Assembly (NCBI GenBank): GCA_963669155.1
Contig: OZ022576.1
Coordinates: 29,107,938 to 29,171,937 of the forward strand
DNA from: Arbacia lixula
Lineage: Eukaryota > Echinodermata > Echinoidea > Arbacioida > Arbaciidae
Direction of reading: 5' to 3'
Length of the DNA stretch: 64,000 nucleotides
The position numbers were made by a program, and so were the translations under genes. Shown piece after piece: positions 38,422 through 52,100 of this stretch. The notes beneath the pieces were generated by a model, which was not told where the DNA came from, searched no databases, and saw nothing but the letters and a program-made list of their open reading frames with translations. Within the stretch, counting starts at the first letter, position 1; every line of letters begins with the position of its first letter.

Positions 38422-41400
38422 ATGGTGACTAAACTGGACAATATTCACTGTCAATGTGAGAATGGATGTTCTCTGCATTGCCTTGTGAGACAGATTACAT
38501 TGCTTCGTCCCACCCAAGGAGTTGTTACCGTGCCTTATCTGACAGATAGTGAACAGCCCGTTATATTAAACATCATATGGAATTGATGTGTAAATGTGAT
38601 ATTTGCAGAGGCTTCTTCACTGGCTATTTCATCTCCAATGGAAACTTGGATAATCGCAAGCTCTGTGGAAGGGCACTGTCATCTTCTCTAAATATTGTGT
38701 GAATTACATGTGTAAATGCAACATGTGCGGGATCTTCTCTGATGGTTAATTCATCTCCATGGGAACATGAATACACGTAATTGCAATTGCAGAAGGGCAG
38801 GTTCATCTCCTCCACAAAGAGATCAGCGGAAGCAACCTCTGGGTCAACAGCTCTGATCGCTTTTACAGTGCCTTGCGGACAAAAAGGCAGAAATTATGTC
38901 ATGGCAACTGATGCTTTCACACTATGTATATGAAAGGCTGTCGCAGATATACTACAAGGATGTGGGAGGCATTTGCTGCTGTGTCTTTCACAGTTTATTT
39001 CTTTATGAATGTGGTGAAAACCTCATGGAAATCTTTTTCACATCTTGTACAATCACAGTGTCTGAATGGTTGTGAAATTAACGGCCCAACACATGGTCTG
39101 TTGCGCCTTCCTTTTTCAGGAGGCAGTGTTTCATAAAAATACAGCATATGTACAGTACATGATCTACAAATGTATTACGCTACAAAATTGCTATGTGAAG
39201 TGCCTTGTATCCAAACTGTTGAGTACCAGACTGACATATCAATCAAAGTCTCAAGTTAACAGTTGTACATACCACTTTCTTGGAAAGAAAAGTGATAACT
39301 GGTGAGAAATAGCATGTCTCTCACAAACATTGACTTAGTTTGTTGTCTATTCCACCTTCCAAGAATGATAACCTGTATGCTTATACATATATTACTGGCA
39401 TTATATACAAGGGTCTATTAGATGCTATTTTTCCAAAGGAGATATTTTGAAAGAAAGCCATGACTGAAGTCGGCCATTAACTTCTGTCATTCTTTCTGGT
39501 TTCCCTGCAAGTGTTTATTTATTGTTCAAATAAGTCAGATTGTCAATATGTTTTTGTGTGAAGGAGGTAGGAAAATTACAAAGAGAATTAGGAATAATTT
39601 TCTTCAAAGAATTTTTTTTTTTTTTTTTTACAAAGCTGTAATAGAATAGACTACCTATTAAGGATAGCCAGTAAAGACATTAAGCTTTTCCACATTTTAC
39701 TCAACATAGCAACAATGAGTGGGTGAAAACTGCATTTGGATCTTCTAAAACAGTCTGTTAAGGAAGTAATCCAAGGAATGTGGAGTTACTGGTAATGTAG
39801 AACTTTAGTGAACGTATGTAACAAAGAAGTTATAAAGCAAGAGTTGCATGCAATGCATCATATTTTACACAAATGTACCTCTTCTCTTTTTGTTCACTTT
39901 GGACATTGTGCTTAGATGCAGTTAAATATGATGTGTCTGTGTTATGCTTTTATTATAAAACACCTTGATAATTTTGCAACAAAAAACAGTCATTAATATT
40001 TTGTTGTACTTTATAAGGATTTAGTGAAGTTGTATTAATTCACTTATCCAAAAATATAATGAGGAAGTTGGCTTAATTGAGTGAAAAAATACGTTATATT
40101 AAGCTCAGATATTACTCAGCAAATATAATTGTATTGTGTACTTTTTTTCTGCAGGTCTTTCAGTACATGTCAGTATATTGTACCTTTACATATACGACAT
40201 ATACTATACACTTCATATTGGATGCAATTTAAAGTTCAAAGGAATGTTGTCAACAAGGAAACTGAATTAGAAATAAAACTCTATCTGAAAGAAAATGTGA
40301 AAATATTTTTCTCTGCCCACATGCACTTCCTGTAGGCAAACTAGTTAAATGGCTGTTTTGGGACATTACTTTAAAGTAGAACTCTCAGAGGAATAGTTCA
40401 GGTAATATAAATTTGTGTACAAATGTTTATAATTTAGACAGATGAACATAAATATTCATCTACCTATGTAGAAAATAGAGGAGAATGTGACAGTTTTAAT
40501 GTAACATGCAGTGCACATCGAAATAGATTGTCATTATGCAATTAGAAATTCTATCAAATATGATACATGTAGTATTATTGTTTCTATAAGATCTGCAGAA
40601 GTATAACAGCAAGAAAGTATAATGTTAGTTGCAAGTTTGCAATCACTTTGCATTACACAAAAGTTGTCTGGATTCAAAGCACATCACTGAAGTATGCATA
40701 AACTATTATCATAAAGCCTGTATGAAGTCTCCAACATTATGGGAAATGAGCAAGATGGTTCACTTTTTTCGATATCAACACTCTGGGCTATGTTTCACAC
40801 CTGATGTATTAATACAGACCCTCTGAACTACACTGTGCAGGGGGGAAATGAAAGATATATTTGCAAAGGCTTTTTTTTAAGTCTGATGTCAAGGAAAAAG
40901 CACCCTGAAATCAATACACCCCGTGAATAAAATTGTTTTCACAAGAGCTTTTTTTTTACAGGGTCTCTTCTTGCCATTGCAGGGGGAAATATTTGTTAAT
41001 ATTTGTTAACTGATGCTGTGTACAAATTTTTAGAAAGGCTCTTTTGTAAATCTGTTATGCTACATATTATGTATGTGTCTTTTCTGAACTCGTGTTCTGT
41101 TCCAGATAAAAGCCAGCTCTTTGAATGTGGTGTACTGTTCGTGATATATTGCACATCAGCATTCCAATCACATACATTTCTTTCTGAAATGTTAATGTTA
41201 ATTTGAAAATTAATGTGTGAACATTCTGTAAGGAAAACTACTGGGGTATAACAAGCTACAAATTATTCTCTTTCAGCTCTCACTTCACGCTCTTGGATAA
41301 AATGATTATGTTGTCTACTAAGTCATGCCATGAGTATTTATGTATTTGAAAAATGACAATGAAAACATGCGTATGCTGTATGCTGTCAAAATGTAAACAG

Positions 41401-43106
41401 TGGCTGTGAATAGAAATGCACTAAGTAGAAAGCAATATATCTGTCAACTAGCAACTTTCAAGAATAAAAAGTTAAAATAAGATTATTACAGGTTTTGCTT
41501 TAGGATTATTGGTATTCAATAAAAGTATTGTAATATGTTGTTAAATGTCCCCAACACTTTAATACTGACCAGCCTATTGTATGAATACATGACAAATGGA
41601 CATAGACAGAGTTCCTCTTCTCCAATGCCCACCGCATTAACGAACATAGGCAGTTGAATATGGCAATCATGATTTGAGCACATATATCCATTTATTTTTT
41701 ATTTATTTATTTGTGTTTATTCCTTCCTGCACGGTCGCTACGATGTAATGTAATCATGGCATTGAAGGTGAAAGAATGATAACAAGCTATGATAGACAAC
41801 AGTCTTAAGTTGTCACCATGGTAATGAGAGGGAGAGTAATTGTACAATTATAAAATGATTGAATGTCAATGGTGAAAGGACTGCTGAAATATCCAAGTTG
41901 TATGTACAGATGGCATGTTCCAACCCCATCCCCATTTTGCCCCTTTCATAACATTCACAATAATTATATTATTGATCTTATTGATCTCAACATAAATGAT
42001 ACCATGTTTTGTAAAATAGTACATCGTTATTGCCCAACCTGTGGTGGTCAGGACAAAATTGCTGTAAATATCATCAACTGAAAATATGTATTTATGTTTG
42101 TATTGGATTCTTCTTCTATGCATATTAGTACATGTATAACAGAGAGAGAAGAAAGACAATCTAGCAATAAAATATCACTAAGTGGCTTTTGCTCTTGGCA
42201 GACATAAATGTATGCATGTGGGTTTCTTTTATTTCTGTGTTCATATATTTGATTTCATATTGTTGTTTTATTGTATGCATGGTGTAGTGTTTTGGTAAGG
42301 TATGAAAAGATATCCATGGCAAAAATGCATGATTATGACTGGGTGCTCTTAAGCAGAAATAGAGAGATGGACAGAGAGAGCAAGAAGGGGGGGGGGGGAT
42401 TATGGAAGAAAAGATTGTGAAATGATAAGAGATAGAGTTGATGGTGGTGTAACGGTATCTCTTTTGCAGGTCTATAAATAAAGTAGTGCAAATTTTACAC
42501 AATAATTTACATAGAATATCTTGTTTAAGAACTTCCCTAAGGATATAAAAAGGTGACTTTGAATGGTGACTTTGAATGGGTTTGTGTTGGAGCTATGTGT
42601 CCAAGCAATACCCATTAAAGAATTAGATTTTGTCTGCAAAATGGGATACACTATTCCTGTAATGGGAGAGAACAGAAGTGGGGTGGAGAAAGCAAAACAG
42701 GTGGAAAGAATAGAGAGGAAGAATTTGTTTGTCATCACAACACACTTTGTTTTTCACTGTATCTCCATAATTATAAACATGGAAGATGGAAACGTAGACA
42801 GGAAATATTGCATCAATAACAAATATCAATGGTCAAGACTTCCTTTTTAACCATAAACATTATTGTGTGTAGTGTGTAACATGTATACATATAGCAAATG
42901 AAAATGTGTAAAAACATAAATTATAATACTGTAGTAACATTTGGGGTCTTAGAATTTAGAAAGTACATTTTTTCTGGATAAATTTGAAGACACCGTAGTG
43001 CAAATTTCTGTTCGCCCACGGAACCAACTTGCTAGAAAAGACCGGTGACTTTAAAATTTGAAGTGTCTTTGTGATACAGATTAATGTGCTAATTTCGAAA
43101 AGAAAA
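38422..43106. other. NEDD1 3' untranslated region and NEDD1-IMMP2L spacer
   Basis: Following the NEDD1 stop is a probable 3' UTR. At 38590-38815 it holds a tandem pair (TGTAAATG, TTCTTC or TCTTCTC, TTCATCTCCA.TGG.AAC, GAAGGGCA) with a unit of about 120 bases. The rest to 43106 is AT-rich, with poly(T) at about 39608, a G-run at about 42388 and many short frames that show no domain. Polyadenylation signals such as AATAAA occur repeatedly, so the transcript end cannot be fixed. The bases just before 43107 are the presumed IMMP2L promoter and leader. Confidence 0.55.
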
Positions 43107-45743
43107 ATGACCGCTCGCACTCAAGCTGTCAAAGTGTTTATTGGTGGATTTACAGTAGGCGTTGGTGGTTCACTGGCGTTCTTTGATAACGTTGGGTACT
43201 TTGCGACCGTGTCCGGAAAGTCTATGCAGGTGAGTGAGGTGGGTCATCGCATATCCCGGCCCGATGCTCCCCGTAACTCTGGGGGAATGTACCTGTACGA
43301 ATGGTGATGCAGCCAGAAGACGACAGTGCAGATATAATAATTGGGTTCATTGCCTGCGCACCTATAAATGGCTATATTTTATGCACTTCCTTTCGTGAAT
43401 CACGTATTTGTGCAATAGGTTAAGATACCAGCATGGGCACCAGCAGGACGTGTGCCTTGAAATTAATTGTTTAACTCAAAAGGCAAACCAAAGACAGACA
43501 AACAACCTAAAATTAATGACTCCCCCTCCAAAGGCCCCCCCCCCCCCCCCCCCGCAAAAATAAAATTGATTTTTGTAATAGGATACATGGGGAGGGGATG
43601 TTGCTGTTTGTGTGTTAGTGTTTTCATTTACCCTGATTAAACTTTGGTCGAAATTTGCCAGGCAAACATCCTAAAATTAATGACTGCCCCTCCCCAGGCC
43701 ATGCCCGCGCCCCCCCCCCCCCCCCCCCAAAAAAAAAAAAAAAAAAAAAATGATTTTGTAATGGGATGGGGAGGGGATGTTGCTGTTTGTATGTTACTGT
43801 TAGTGTTTTCATTTACCCTGGTTAAACTAAACTTTGGACTCAGTGAGTTCAACAGCAAATCTGCTTTTCAGTGGGTGCGAAAAGATGCCAAATGTTTTGT
43901 AGGTAGACAAAAAAAAGTAATTTCTTTCTCACATTTGCCCATGCATAATGTGTTTTGTTGTTATGTAATACAGCCTGTATTGAATCCTGAGCCCTTGAGA
44001 CAACGAGACGTCTTATTCTTGAACAGGTGGGCGATTCGTGACTATGACATAGAGCGTGGAGATGTTGTTTCATTGATGTAAGTAATCACTGATGCACAAG
44101 TTCCAGTTTTATTATTCAGGAATCTTGATCATAATAAGATATTATGCCACACTTAATACTTTATTTGTAAGCGCTGCTGTTGTAGTGTTCTCCTTCAGAT
44201 ACTCTTTATATTTACATAGCTTTTAATACCACCATGTTCTACACTTTGCTCATAATTAATCCACGAATGAGGTGAAGAATAAAGAGAAAATAAACAGAAA
44301 AGGAAGGAATGAAGGAATGAATTTACATTTGTATTACACTTGCAAGCAAATGACACAATACGGTCAGCCAAACTTGTTGGTTTGTGTTAATGTTATGTTT
44401 ATATGATGATAAATGCATTATGAGTAACAAAGAATTTTGCCCTTTTTCTGCTTTCTTTCACACACTGGTATATAGTTCTCCACATCATCCCAGAGAGGTT
44501 CTGGTCAAGAGAGTGATTGCACTAGAAGGAGATACGATAAGGTAACCATCCAAGAAAACATATATAACAATTATACTTCACTACAAACAGGATGTTCACA
44601 CAGTTTTTACATTTTACAATTCGCACTGCATTTCATAAAGAAAATGGAGAATTTTTCTCTCCCTTGTTATCAAAACATGTGTTCCTTTGATTTTCATTTT
44701 AATCATGAAATGAAAATGAGCAAAGTAAGCCAAAAGACAAGATTTGTTGTCACCTGGTCACACTTTTTGGTAAAAAAAAGTCACCAAAACTCATCTTACT
44801 CTGGGCTCATTTGCCTCTTCTTGTTCGATTTTAAATGTTGATGTGCTATGGCATCCCACTCATGAACGTTATGCATTGTTGTATTTATTTTTAAACTCGT
44901 TTTGTAGGACCATGGGGTACAAGAACCGGTATGTGACCGTTCCCGAGGGTCACTGCTGGCTTGAAGGTGATCATCATGAGGTCAGCCTGGACAGTAACTA
45001 CTTTGGACCGGTAAGTCTTAATAGAGCACTGTCTACATTAGACCCAATTTAGAGGGGAAAAAATGCCATTTCTGTTTTTCTGTGAATAAAAATACACATA
45101 CCACTTAACTTGCATCTTTTAAAGAGAGTTCTCTCCTCAAAATATTAAGGTTATGATTGCATGATGGTACACAGAAACAGAAATTTCCAAACTAGAAATG
45201 TTTTTGTTTTTGTATGGCATGGGATGATAATTTGGCCATACATCTTCATATTACTCATATGTAATAAACCGGTACTTATCCTCTTTTAATAATTCCCTTT
45301 CTGAAAGATTAAGAGATTTAAAATCAGGGTAAGTCTCCACATCTGTTACCCTCACATTCATTGACTGACGATTTAAAGAGTTGATCTATTATGTTCAAAC
45401 TTACAGTGATCTGCTTCTTTTATCTTTTATTTTATTCAGAATACCCATAGACTGGGATATTATCCCCATAAAAGTGGATTAATATTTCATTTTAAAAGAC
45501 CACAAACTAAACCACTGTTTCACTTTCCTTGCTCAGATTTCCCTGGGACTGTTGCATGCCAAGGCAAGTCATGTCGTCTGGCCTCCTCACAGAACTCAGA
45601 AGATAGAATGCTTCCAGCCTGCAGATCGCCCTCTGTTGACTGGAGCGAGTTTAGCCGAAGCACTTGCCGACATGTTTTCTACAAATCAGTCCTCCACCCC
45701 CATTGAAGTGGATGATATAGGAGAGTTTGCTGATAAGACGTAG
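43107..45743 (+). CDS. IMMP2L: Mitochondrial inner membrane protease subunit 2
   Basis: Five exons: 43107-43229, 43974-44077, 44476-44541, 44908-45010 and 45537-45743. They give 200 residues (human 175) in a single frame. This is a type I signal-peptidase-like enzyme of the inner membrane. With its partner IMMP1L it cleaves sorting peptides from intermembrane-space proteins such as cytochrome c1. A hydrophobic N-terminal segment (about 10-33) is the membrane anchor. The catalytic serine is Ser39 in SGKSMQ, and the general-base lysine is Lys87 in [10 protein letters not shown]. The conserved [13 protein letters not shown] box is present in the fourth and fifth exons. An in-frame ATG at 43071 would add 12 residues, but 43107 fits the family length better. 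The C-terminus carries about 30 extra acidic, polar residues not found in human. The gene spans only 2.6 kb. It converges with CHCHD3. Confidence 0.94.
43498..43840 (+). repeat. Tandem duplication with C- and A-runs in IMMP2L intron 1
   Basis: Two units of about 165 bases each contain CCTAAAATTAATGACT, a long C-run, an A-rich run, GGGGAGGGGATGTTGCTGTT and GTTTTCATTTACCCTG. The C-runs are at about 43537-43553 and 43711-43729. The poly(C)/poly(A) junction opens an artefactual frame on both strands just before exon 2. Confidence 0.85.
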
Positions 45744-48700
45744 GAATACAACTAGTTCAGGATGCACCAGGGCTTTGCCAGGCTTCTTGTCAGTGTGTTT
45801 GTTTTAATGCAAACCTGCTCGCTCATTGGACTGGGTGATACACGAAAGCTTTTGTTAGCAAGGCTTGAAGTACCTATTATGATCCTCAGTGAAGTGGTCT
45901 CATTTCAACAGAATATGTGCCTTTGAAGCGGATGAGGGATGTTTTCCAGAAGATTGGGAATCTGTGCTCTCCTGTGAAATGCTTCAACTCGGCAAGCAAA
46001 GGAGCCACACACAACGGCATTAAGTGAATTCCTCCTAACTTATGCAGGATTGTAGGGTGAAAAGTGCCTAAAGAACATGAGAGGGGGACCATATGCAATC
46101 AAGATGTTAACAAATTTGTTGAGGTCTCAACTATGCTTCCATTAATTCACCATATATGTGATGTGATACACGTTACCGAGATATGTGTCGGATGCAATTG
46201 AGAAATTAATCAATATCTCTGCTCATTTCCTGGTAAAGCTGGAGTTACCTCCATGTAGAATGTGTGTGACTTTGTAAAGACCTTGATACAGATAAATGTA
46301 ATACCATTGGCCTTTGCATCAATTGTATGTATTTGTAAACATTTTTGAACTATGATTAAGTAATGGAATGTTACAGAACTTACAGTGCAACATGGGCGAG
46401 TAGAGTCATTACCTTATTTCAGGTAGAGAATACTTGAATTTATCCACATGGTATGGTGCAACTCCACATTAGCATATACATGTATATTGCAATGATACGC
46501 AGTGGCGTTACATTGCATGTGCAAGAGACCATCAGTAAAGTAAGCGATAGAGGTGATGAAGATTACAGGCACCTAAATCACAGCCGGTTTGTGCAAGTTC
46601 TACTGTCGTTTTACATCAATTTCATTTGAAGGATTAATCTAGTGCAGGAGTTGAAATTACTGATCATTACAAGGCCCGTAGTCATTGTTGAATCACTCTG
46701 CCATAGCCAATTCAAGTAAAATAATAATAATGAATCATTTATAGAGTGCAGAAACTATATTTATATAATCTACTGTGCTGAAAGTAGGTTGAATGCACAC
46801 TACAGCTCAGAGGAATTGGCAAAGGGAAAGGGAAGGAGCCGCAGTTTTAGACTGATATATTTTGTCCAGTTCAGCATGAAACATGATGCTTTTTAGGCTA
46901 AAGCATCATGTTTCATGCTGAACTGGAAAAAATATACCACAGTTTAATACTGCGGCTCCTTCCCTTTCCCTATGCCAATTCCTTTAAGCTGTAGTGTAGG
47001 TTGAATGTAAGCATGCAGAGTTGGTAAAGATCAAAGCAGATGGAGGGCCTACGAGGATGAGGAATGCTGAATAGGGAAAGCGCCTTCCCATTTGATTTCA
47101 CCATCATGTGATGGAACCGTTTTAATATGATGTACCGGTAGTTGTTGAAATCAAACAAGTGGGAACTGTGATGACAACAGAACTGTTCTTCTGTAATCAT
47201 TACCACTACATGTACTTTCATTTAGCCAGTCGAGTTTCATATTTTATTTCTTGAACCCTCGTAAATGCATACTGTACCATATTGTTATGGCTTCTTTTCA
47301 TCCGTTCTGCTACCTCCTTCCCTCCTTTTGTGTTCGCCCCCTCCCCCAATTCTTCTCTTTCCCTACTCTTTCCTATTCATTCTCACTCGCTTTCATTCCT
47401 ATTTTTCAAAGGACACTACAGTATCATTGTTTCTGAGACATTTTGCATACACTTTCTATGTATCCAGTGTACCAGTATGTAAAATTGAAGAAAAAAAATA
47501 CTGGTACAGTATGTACAAAAAGTAATTCTATTCAAAATAAATAGCTAAAGCTTTGGAAAAAAAATGTTTCCACTTCTTTATTTTGAAGTTTTGCTTTTGG
47601 ATTGAAAGTTTCTGAAATCATGTCCTCAATCAAGGAAAAGTAACAAAAAGAAATAGATATCTTCCCCTTTACGTGTACTGAGTAACAAAAAGAAAAAGAT
47701 ATTTCCCGCTTTATGTGTACTGAGTTTAATGTTACATATTTGTATTACACAGACATTAAATATAGTCTGTAAGTGAAAATATGCACACAGAAAAGAATAT
47801 GGCAAACAAAGATTTTGATGCATTCATATAGAATCTCAAGCTTTTTAATCTCCACCAAGTAAACCTCTTTTCCACAAATCAATGAGCGACAATTGATAGA
47901 TTGTGTTAGCTTATCTGACACAATCGATGACATATACATTGCAAATGTTTACACCACTCTCCCTGCGTAGCTGTTCGCTGATGTTTGCACATCATAGGCA
48001 TATCATGTAGAGCAGTTTATTGTCTGGTACAGAATGAGTTAACACTGCCATCTAACTTCACATAATGGTTTCTGTTCCCGACATTTTCCTCAGATGAAAA
48101 TACTAGAACAAAACGTGTGTCTTGACTCAAAATCATGCATGGCAACAATCCAGTCAGCTCATGGCTAGGGTGTTATCATGCACTAACTTCAGTGCATTCC
48201 ACATATTTTCCAATACCTCACATTATAAAGGCATTAAACAAACAACTGTTAAAATTTCATTTTTAGGTAAAGTTCTTTTGAAATGAACTGTTAAACAAGT
48301 GACAAAAAGAAAATAAACCCCACACAAAGGAGAACATGTACAAGAACGTTTTTGATGTTGAATTGCTTGTTAATGCTGTGAGGGTAGGCCAAATGCAAAT
48401 ACCGGTATATGTATATCACTAGTATAAAATGGGAAAAACTTTTTTTAAGTTAGACTTAATTGTATCACTGTTAACAAATTTTGAAATTTGGTACTGTACA
48501 GCGAAAGCTTTAAGCTTTTGTTTCTAAAAACCACACACCAATTTCAAACTTCAGTATTTTTTAAGATGTTTTGAACAGCTTAATTTCAATCATTGTTTCA
48601 AAAACTTGCAAGTCTTACTCATCAGATACATACCCAATTCCAATAATTTTGTGGGAAATTGTGGTACCAGTGTTACATGTGTACAGACATCAATAAATAT

Positions 48701-49168
48701 TTTGATCTTAAAAATAAATAAATGTTTTCCCGTAATCCATTCTAATGTTTTAAAAGCAGATGCCCACAAAATGTATCTGTATCATCAGCATTAAATGTAT
48801 TACAGTGCCACCAATTCAGGGAAATTTTCAAATGGTCTATTTTCATTGTCTCATTTCAGTTCTGTATTTTCAGGTGACTTCATGTGTATGTAAATGAGTT
48901 GCAAATTTATATCCAGGTCTACTCACATTTACATTTTCACTTACACATGTGTAATTAACTACATTGAGTCTTTTCCCGCAATGTAACCAATAACATTTAC
49001 ACCTTTGAAAAGTAATCCACAATTGTGCCAATACTTTTTCCAGTGCTGTTCCATCATGATATCACATTGAAAACACATCATATCTGAGAATACCTCTGGT
49101 CAAATTCTTTCCTATTTACAAGGTCGTAGATATATCCATTCAATGACAATGGACGGATCTAGTCTTGG
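45744..49168. other. Convergent spacer between IMMP2L and CHCHD3
   Basis: This holds the 3' untranslated regions of both genes, whose ends are not certain. A foldback element lies at 46796-46997. The remaining sequence is AT-rich with several AATAAA or TTTATT signals and no credible coding region. Confidence 0.6.
46796..46997. mobile_element. Palindromic foldback element, copy 2, with 10-bp target duplication
   Basis: This is the same family as 20412-20688: AAAGGGAAGGAGCCGCAGTT, TATATTTTGTCCAGTTCAGC, ATGAAACATGATGC, then the turn GCTTTTTAGGCTAAAGC and the complement. The outer ends are ACACTACAGCT. AGGTTGAATG stands directly on both sides (46786-46795 and 46998-47007), a convincing target-site duplication. 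Ten bases would fit a Mutator-like transposase, but the family is not proven. It lies just downstream of IMMP2L. Confidence 0.88.
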
Positions 49169-52100
49169 TTACGATGCAGCTCCCATGCTCCTCTTCATTA
49201 GAACATTCTGTAAAGAACCAAACAAAACAAGAGGGAGATAAATGGGGGATAGGTGAGAAAGAGCAAGAAAGAAAGAGGGGAGAGGGAGGGGAAAAGGAAG
49301 AGAGGGTGTGATAACTAAAATGTTATCAGCAACGGATGGGTATCCGTAAGTAAGATTACATGGGTAAAGTGTCTTAATATTTGAAGCAGAAACATCTTAA
49401 AGAGATTATTTACAGTTCAAAAATTCATGTGGTCAGAGAAGCAGATCAGCTCAGGACTTGTGTACATATGACCTGAGGTAAATTTCCCTGTTGATATGTA
49501 CTGCTGTTGATTCTGCCAAAGTTCTAATGGCAAACACCTTTGTCATATCTTTGTCTAAAATGTCATGAACTATTTTTTGTCCTGGCAGATGCAATCTTTG
49601 TTCTGAATTTGATAAATTCTAAGTGATATTTTATGGAATAAGGGTATTCTGAATCCCCACATGATTGCCCAGTGGAGGATTAAGTATGTAAAACTCCTGC
49701 AGTGTGAATAAACTTCAAACCTACCTGTCTTGCTTGCTCAATGCAAGAGTTAAAGGCTTTGACCTCCTGGGCACAGTTTAACGTCTGTTTCGGGTTGTCT
49801 GCATAGCACTTGGCTACCTCGTTCTGCAAGTTCTCACATATGGGAACAAACCGCTGTTTCCTGGAATATTGAAAAGCCATGAAACATTGATGAATAACAT
49901 ATTAATGTCTTTAATTGCTGCATTTTTAAAATTCATTTGATTAGAAGGAGGAGGGGCAGGGGCAGGGTGAGGAGGAGGGAATCTCTCTGGGTCAAAGACG
50001 AAATCTCTGAGATGAACTCTCTTAATGGCACATGACCAATTTTCACATGAACTCCTTGTAATTTAAAAAAATATCCCCGAAACTTCTGCCAATCGGCATC
50101 TCTACTTTTCTTTAAATCAGCCTGTTTTCAGGGTCTGGTTCTCCTTCAACTCACATGAACTTTGCTTCCACTTCATCAGCAGCCTTCTGGAACTGGTCTG
50201 CAGTCAACTTGTAAAACGCAGCACTCTGGGGGAAGATGAGACAATCATGGTGAAGAATGAATCAAGTAAATGAGAGAAGAAAATAATAACAGAATGACGA
50301 GCGATCCTATTGGAAAAAAAATCCTAGAAATGTAAACAAAAATTTAATAATAACACATTTTCACAAAATCGTTCAGACATTTAATTGCATGTTACCATGA
50401 TGTTACTTTCTCTTCAATTGTTTAATCATTATCTTATCCTGAATCAGACTTCCAATTTTCATTCACAAACGTGAGCCAGAAAAAAAATCTGAAGAAGTAC
50501 ACCTCTGCATCACATAATTCAGCACTACTGGGTCAATGGCAGAGATGCCAACCTCTTGACACAAAAAATCAGACTGAATATCCTCAAAAATCGTATTTTT
50601 GAGTGAAAAATCAGATTTTCACGAAAACTCAACATGACCAGTGGCCTGTTGGCCACAAGCCAGGAAAATGTTAGAAAAATGTTTTACTGGTAACAATGGG
50701 AAAGTGAAATGTTTGCTCTTTCATCTGATCTTCACTCTTTTCATCCCATATCGATTACAGTATTACCAATAATGGGACATCTTCCCTGTAAAGCAAATGT
50801 ATAAGTGGCAACACATGCTATCACAATAGTATGAGAGCATCTATTTGGATCTTAGAATAAAGATCAGCGAAGTCACCTAAACCAGACCTGCCAACTTCTG
50901 GAGTTCAAAAACTGTATTCTTTAATCCAAAATGTTGTATTTTACCAACAAAAAAAAAATAAATAAAAAAACAAACAGATCAATGTCTCATACAGTTCCTA
51001 CATCGGGCATTTTTTATGGAGCATTGGTTGAATATGCATGATTTTGTCATGACTGGTGTGCTAGATGAACCAATGAACATCCCCAAATTGCTAATGTGAG
51101 ATGCTGGTAGGATACTTTACAAAATAGAATGGGCATTTCGCCATTGAATATGGCACACACACAAAATAAGATTTAAAAAAAAAAAAATAAATAAATAAAA
51201 AATCCTGTTTTTTTTTTTTTTTTTTTTTTGAAAATCGTATTTTTTAGAGGAAAATCGTACTGTCGTATTCAGTTCTAAAAATCGTACTAAATACGACAAA
51301 ATCGTACTGGTTGGCATGTCTGCAATGGTGATTATTCACAGTAGGACCTGATCATATGACTTGAAATTTTAAGTGACTGAAGTGAATGCTTCCACACCTT
51401 TTCTTCAGCTGACCTCAGCCTCTCTCTATAGTGATCTTCTAATTCATCCATTCGGGCCTTCCACCTCTCGTCAGATCTCTGGTTAATGAAAAGAAGCAAT
51501 TTAATCTCACCTCACTCATTATCACTGGCATGAAAATGTGTAATATGTCAATGCAGATTCCAAGGTTCGGGAATGAGACAGTCAAAAAAAAATATTCAAT
51601 ATCAAGGGGTAACATATACCAGGGTAACATATACCGGGGGTAACATATACCAAGAACATTTAAAGTGGGGTATCACTTTCTTATATATTTCTCTATAGCT
51701 ATATAGCAATTTAGAACCCCTCTTCCTATCATATGGTGACTAAACTTGTTGGAATTAAGATGGATCAGTATTCCAGGAGAAAGTGTTTCTGTGGGTGCAA
51801 AGTGAAATTTCCTAACATGTCTGTCAACATACATGTACATGTAAATATATTAAAGCCAATAGCTAAAAGATGTCAGTTGCAATCTAAAATAACCCCAAAA
51901 AACACTAAAACATAAGCAAAGCAATAATGTTGCATGGCCTGAAAACCTGCATTCTTTAGCCCATTATTGTTTACTAATACTATAGTAGACATTTTGCACA
52001 ACATGGAAATGTTACATTAGTATCAATATTCAATGTTTACCCACAATCAAAGAAGTATTCCTAGCTGATAGAATCTTCAGATTTATATTAAGAATCCAAA

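Noticed and set aside
43644-44081. 145-residue plus-strand frame
   Set aside because: Its start lies in the C-run/A-run repeat. Only its end is real, where it overlaps IMMP2L exon 2.
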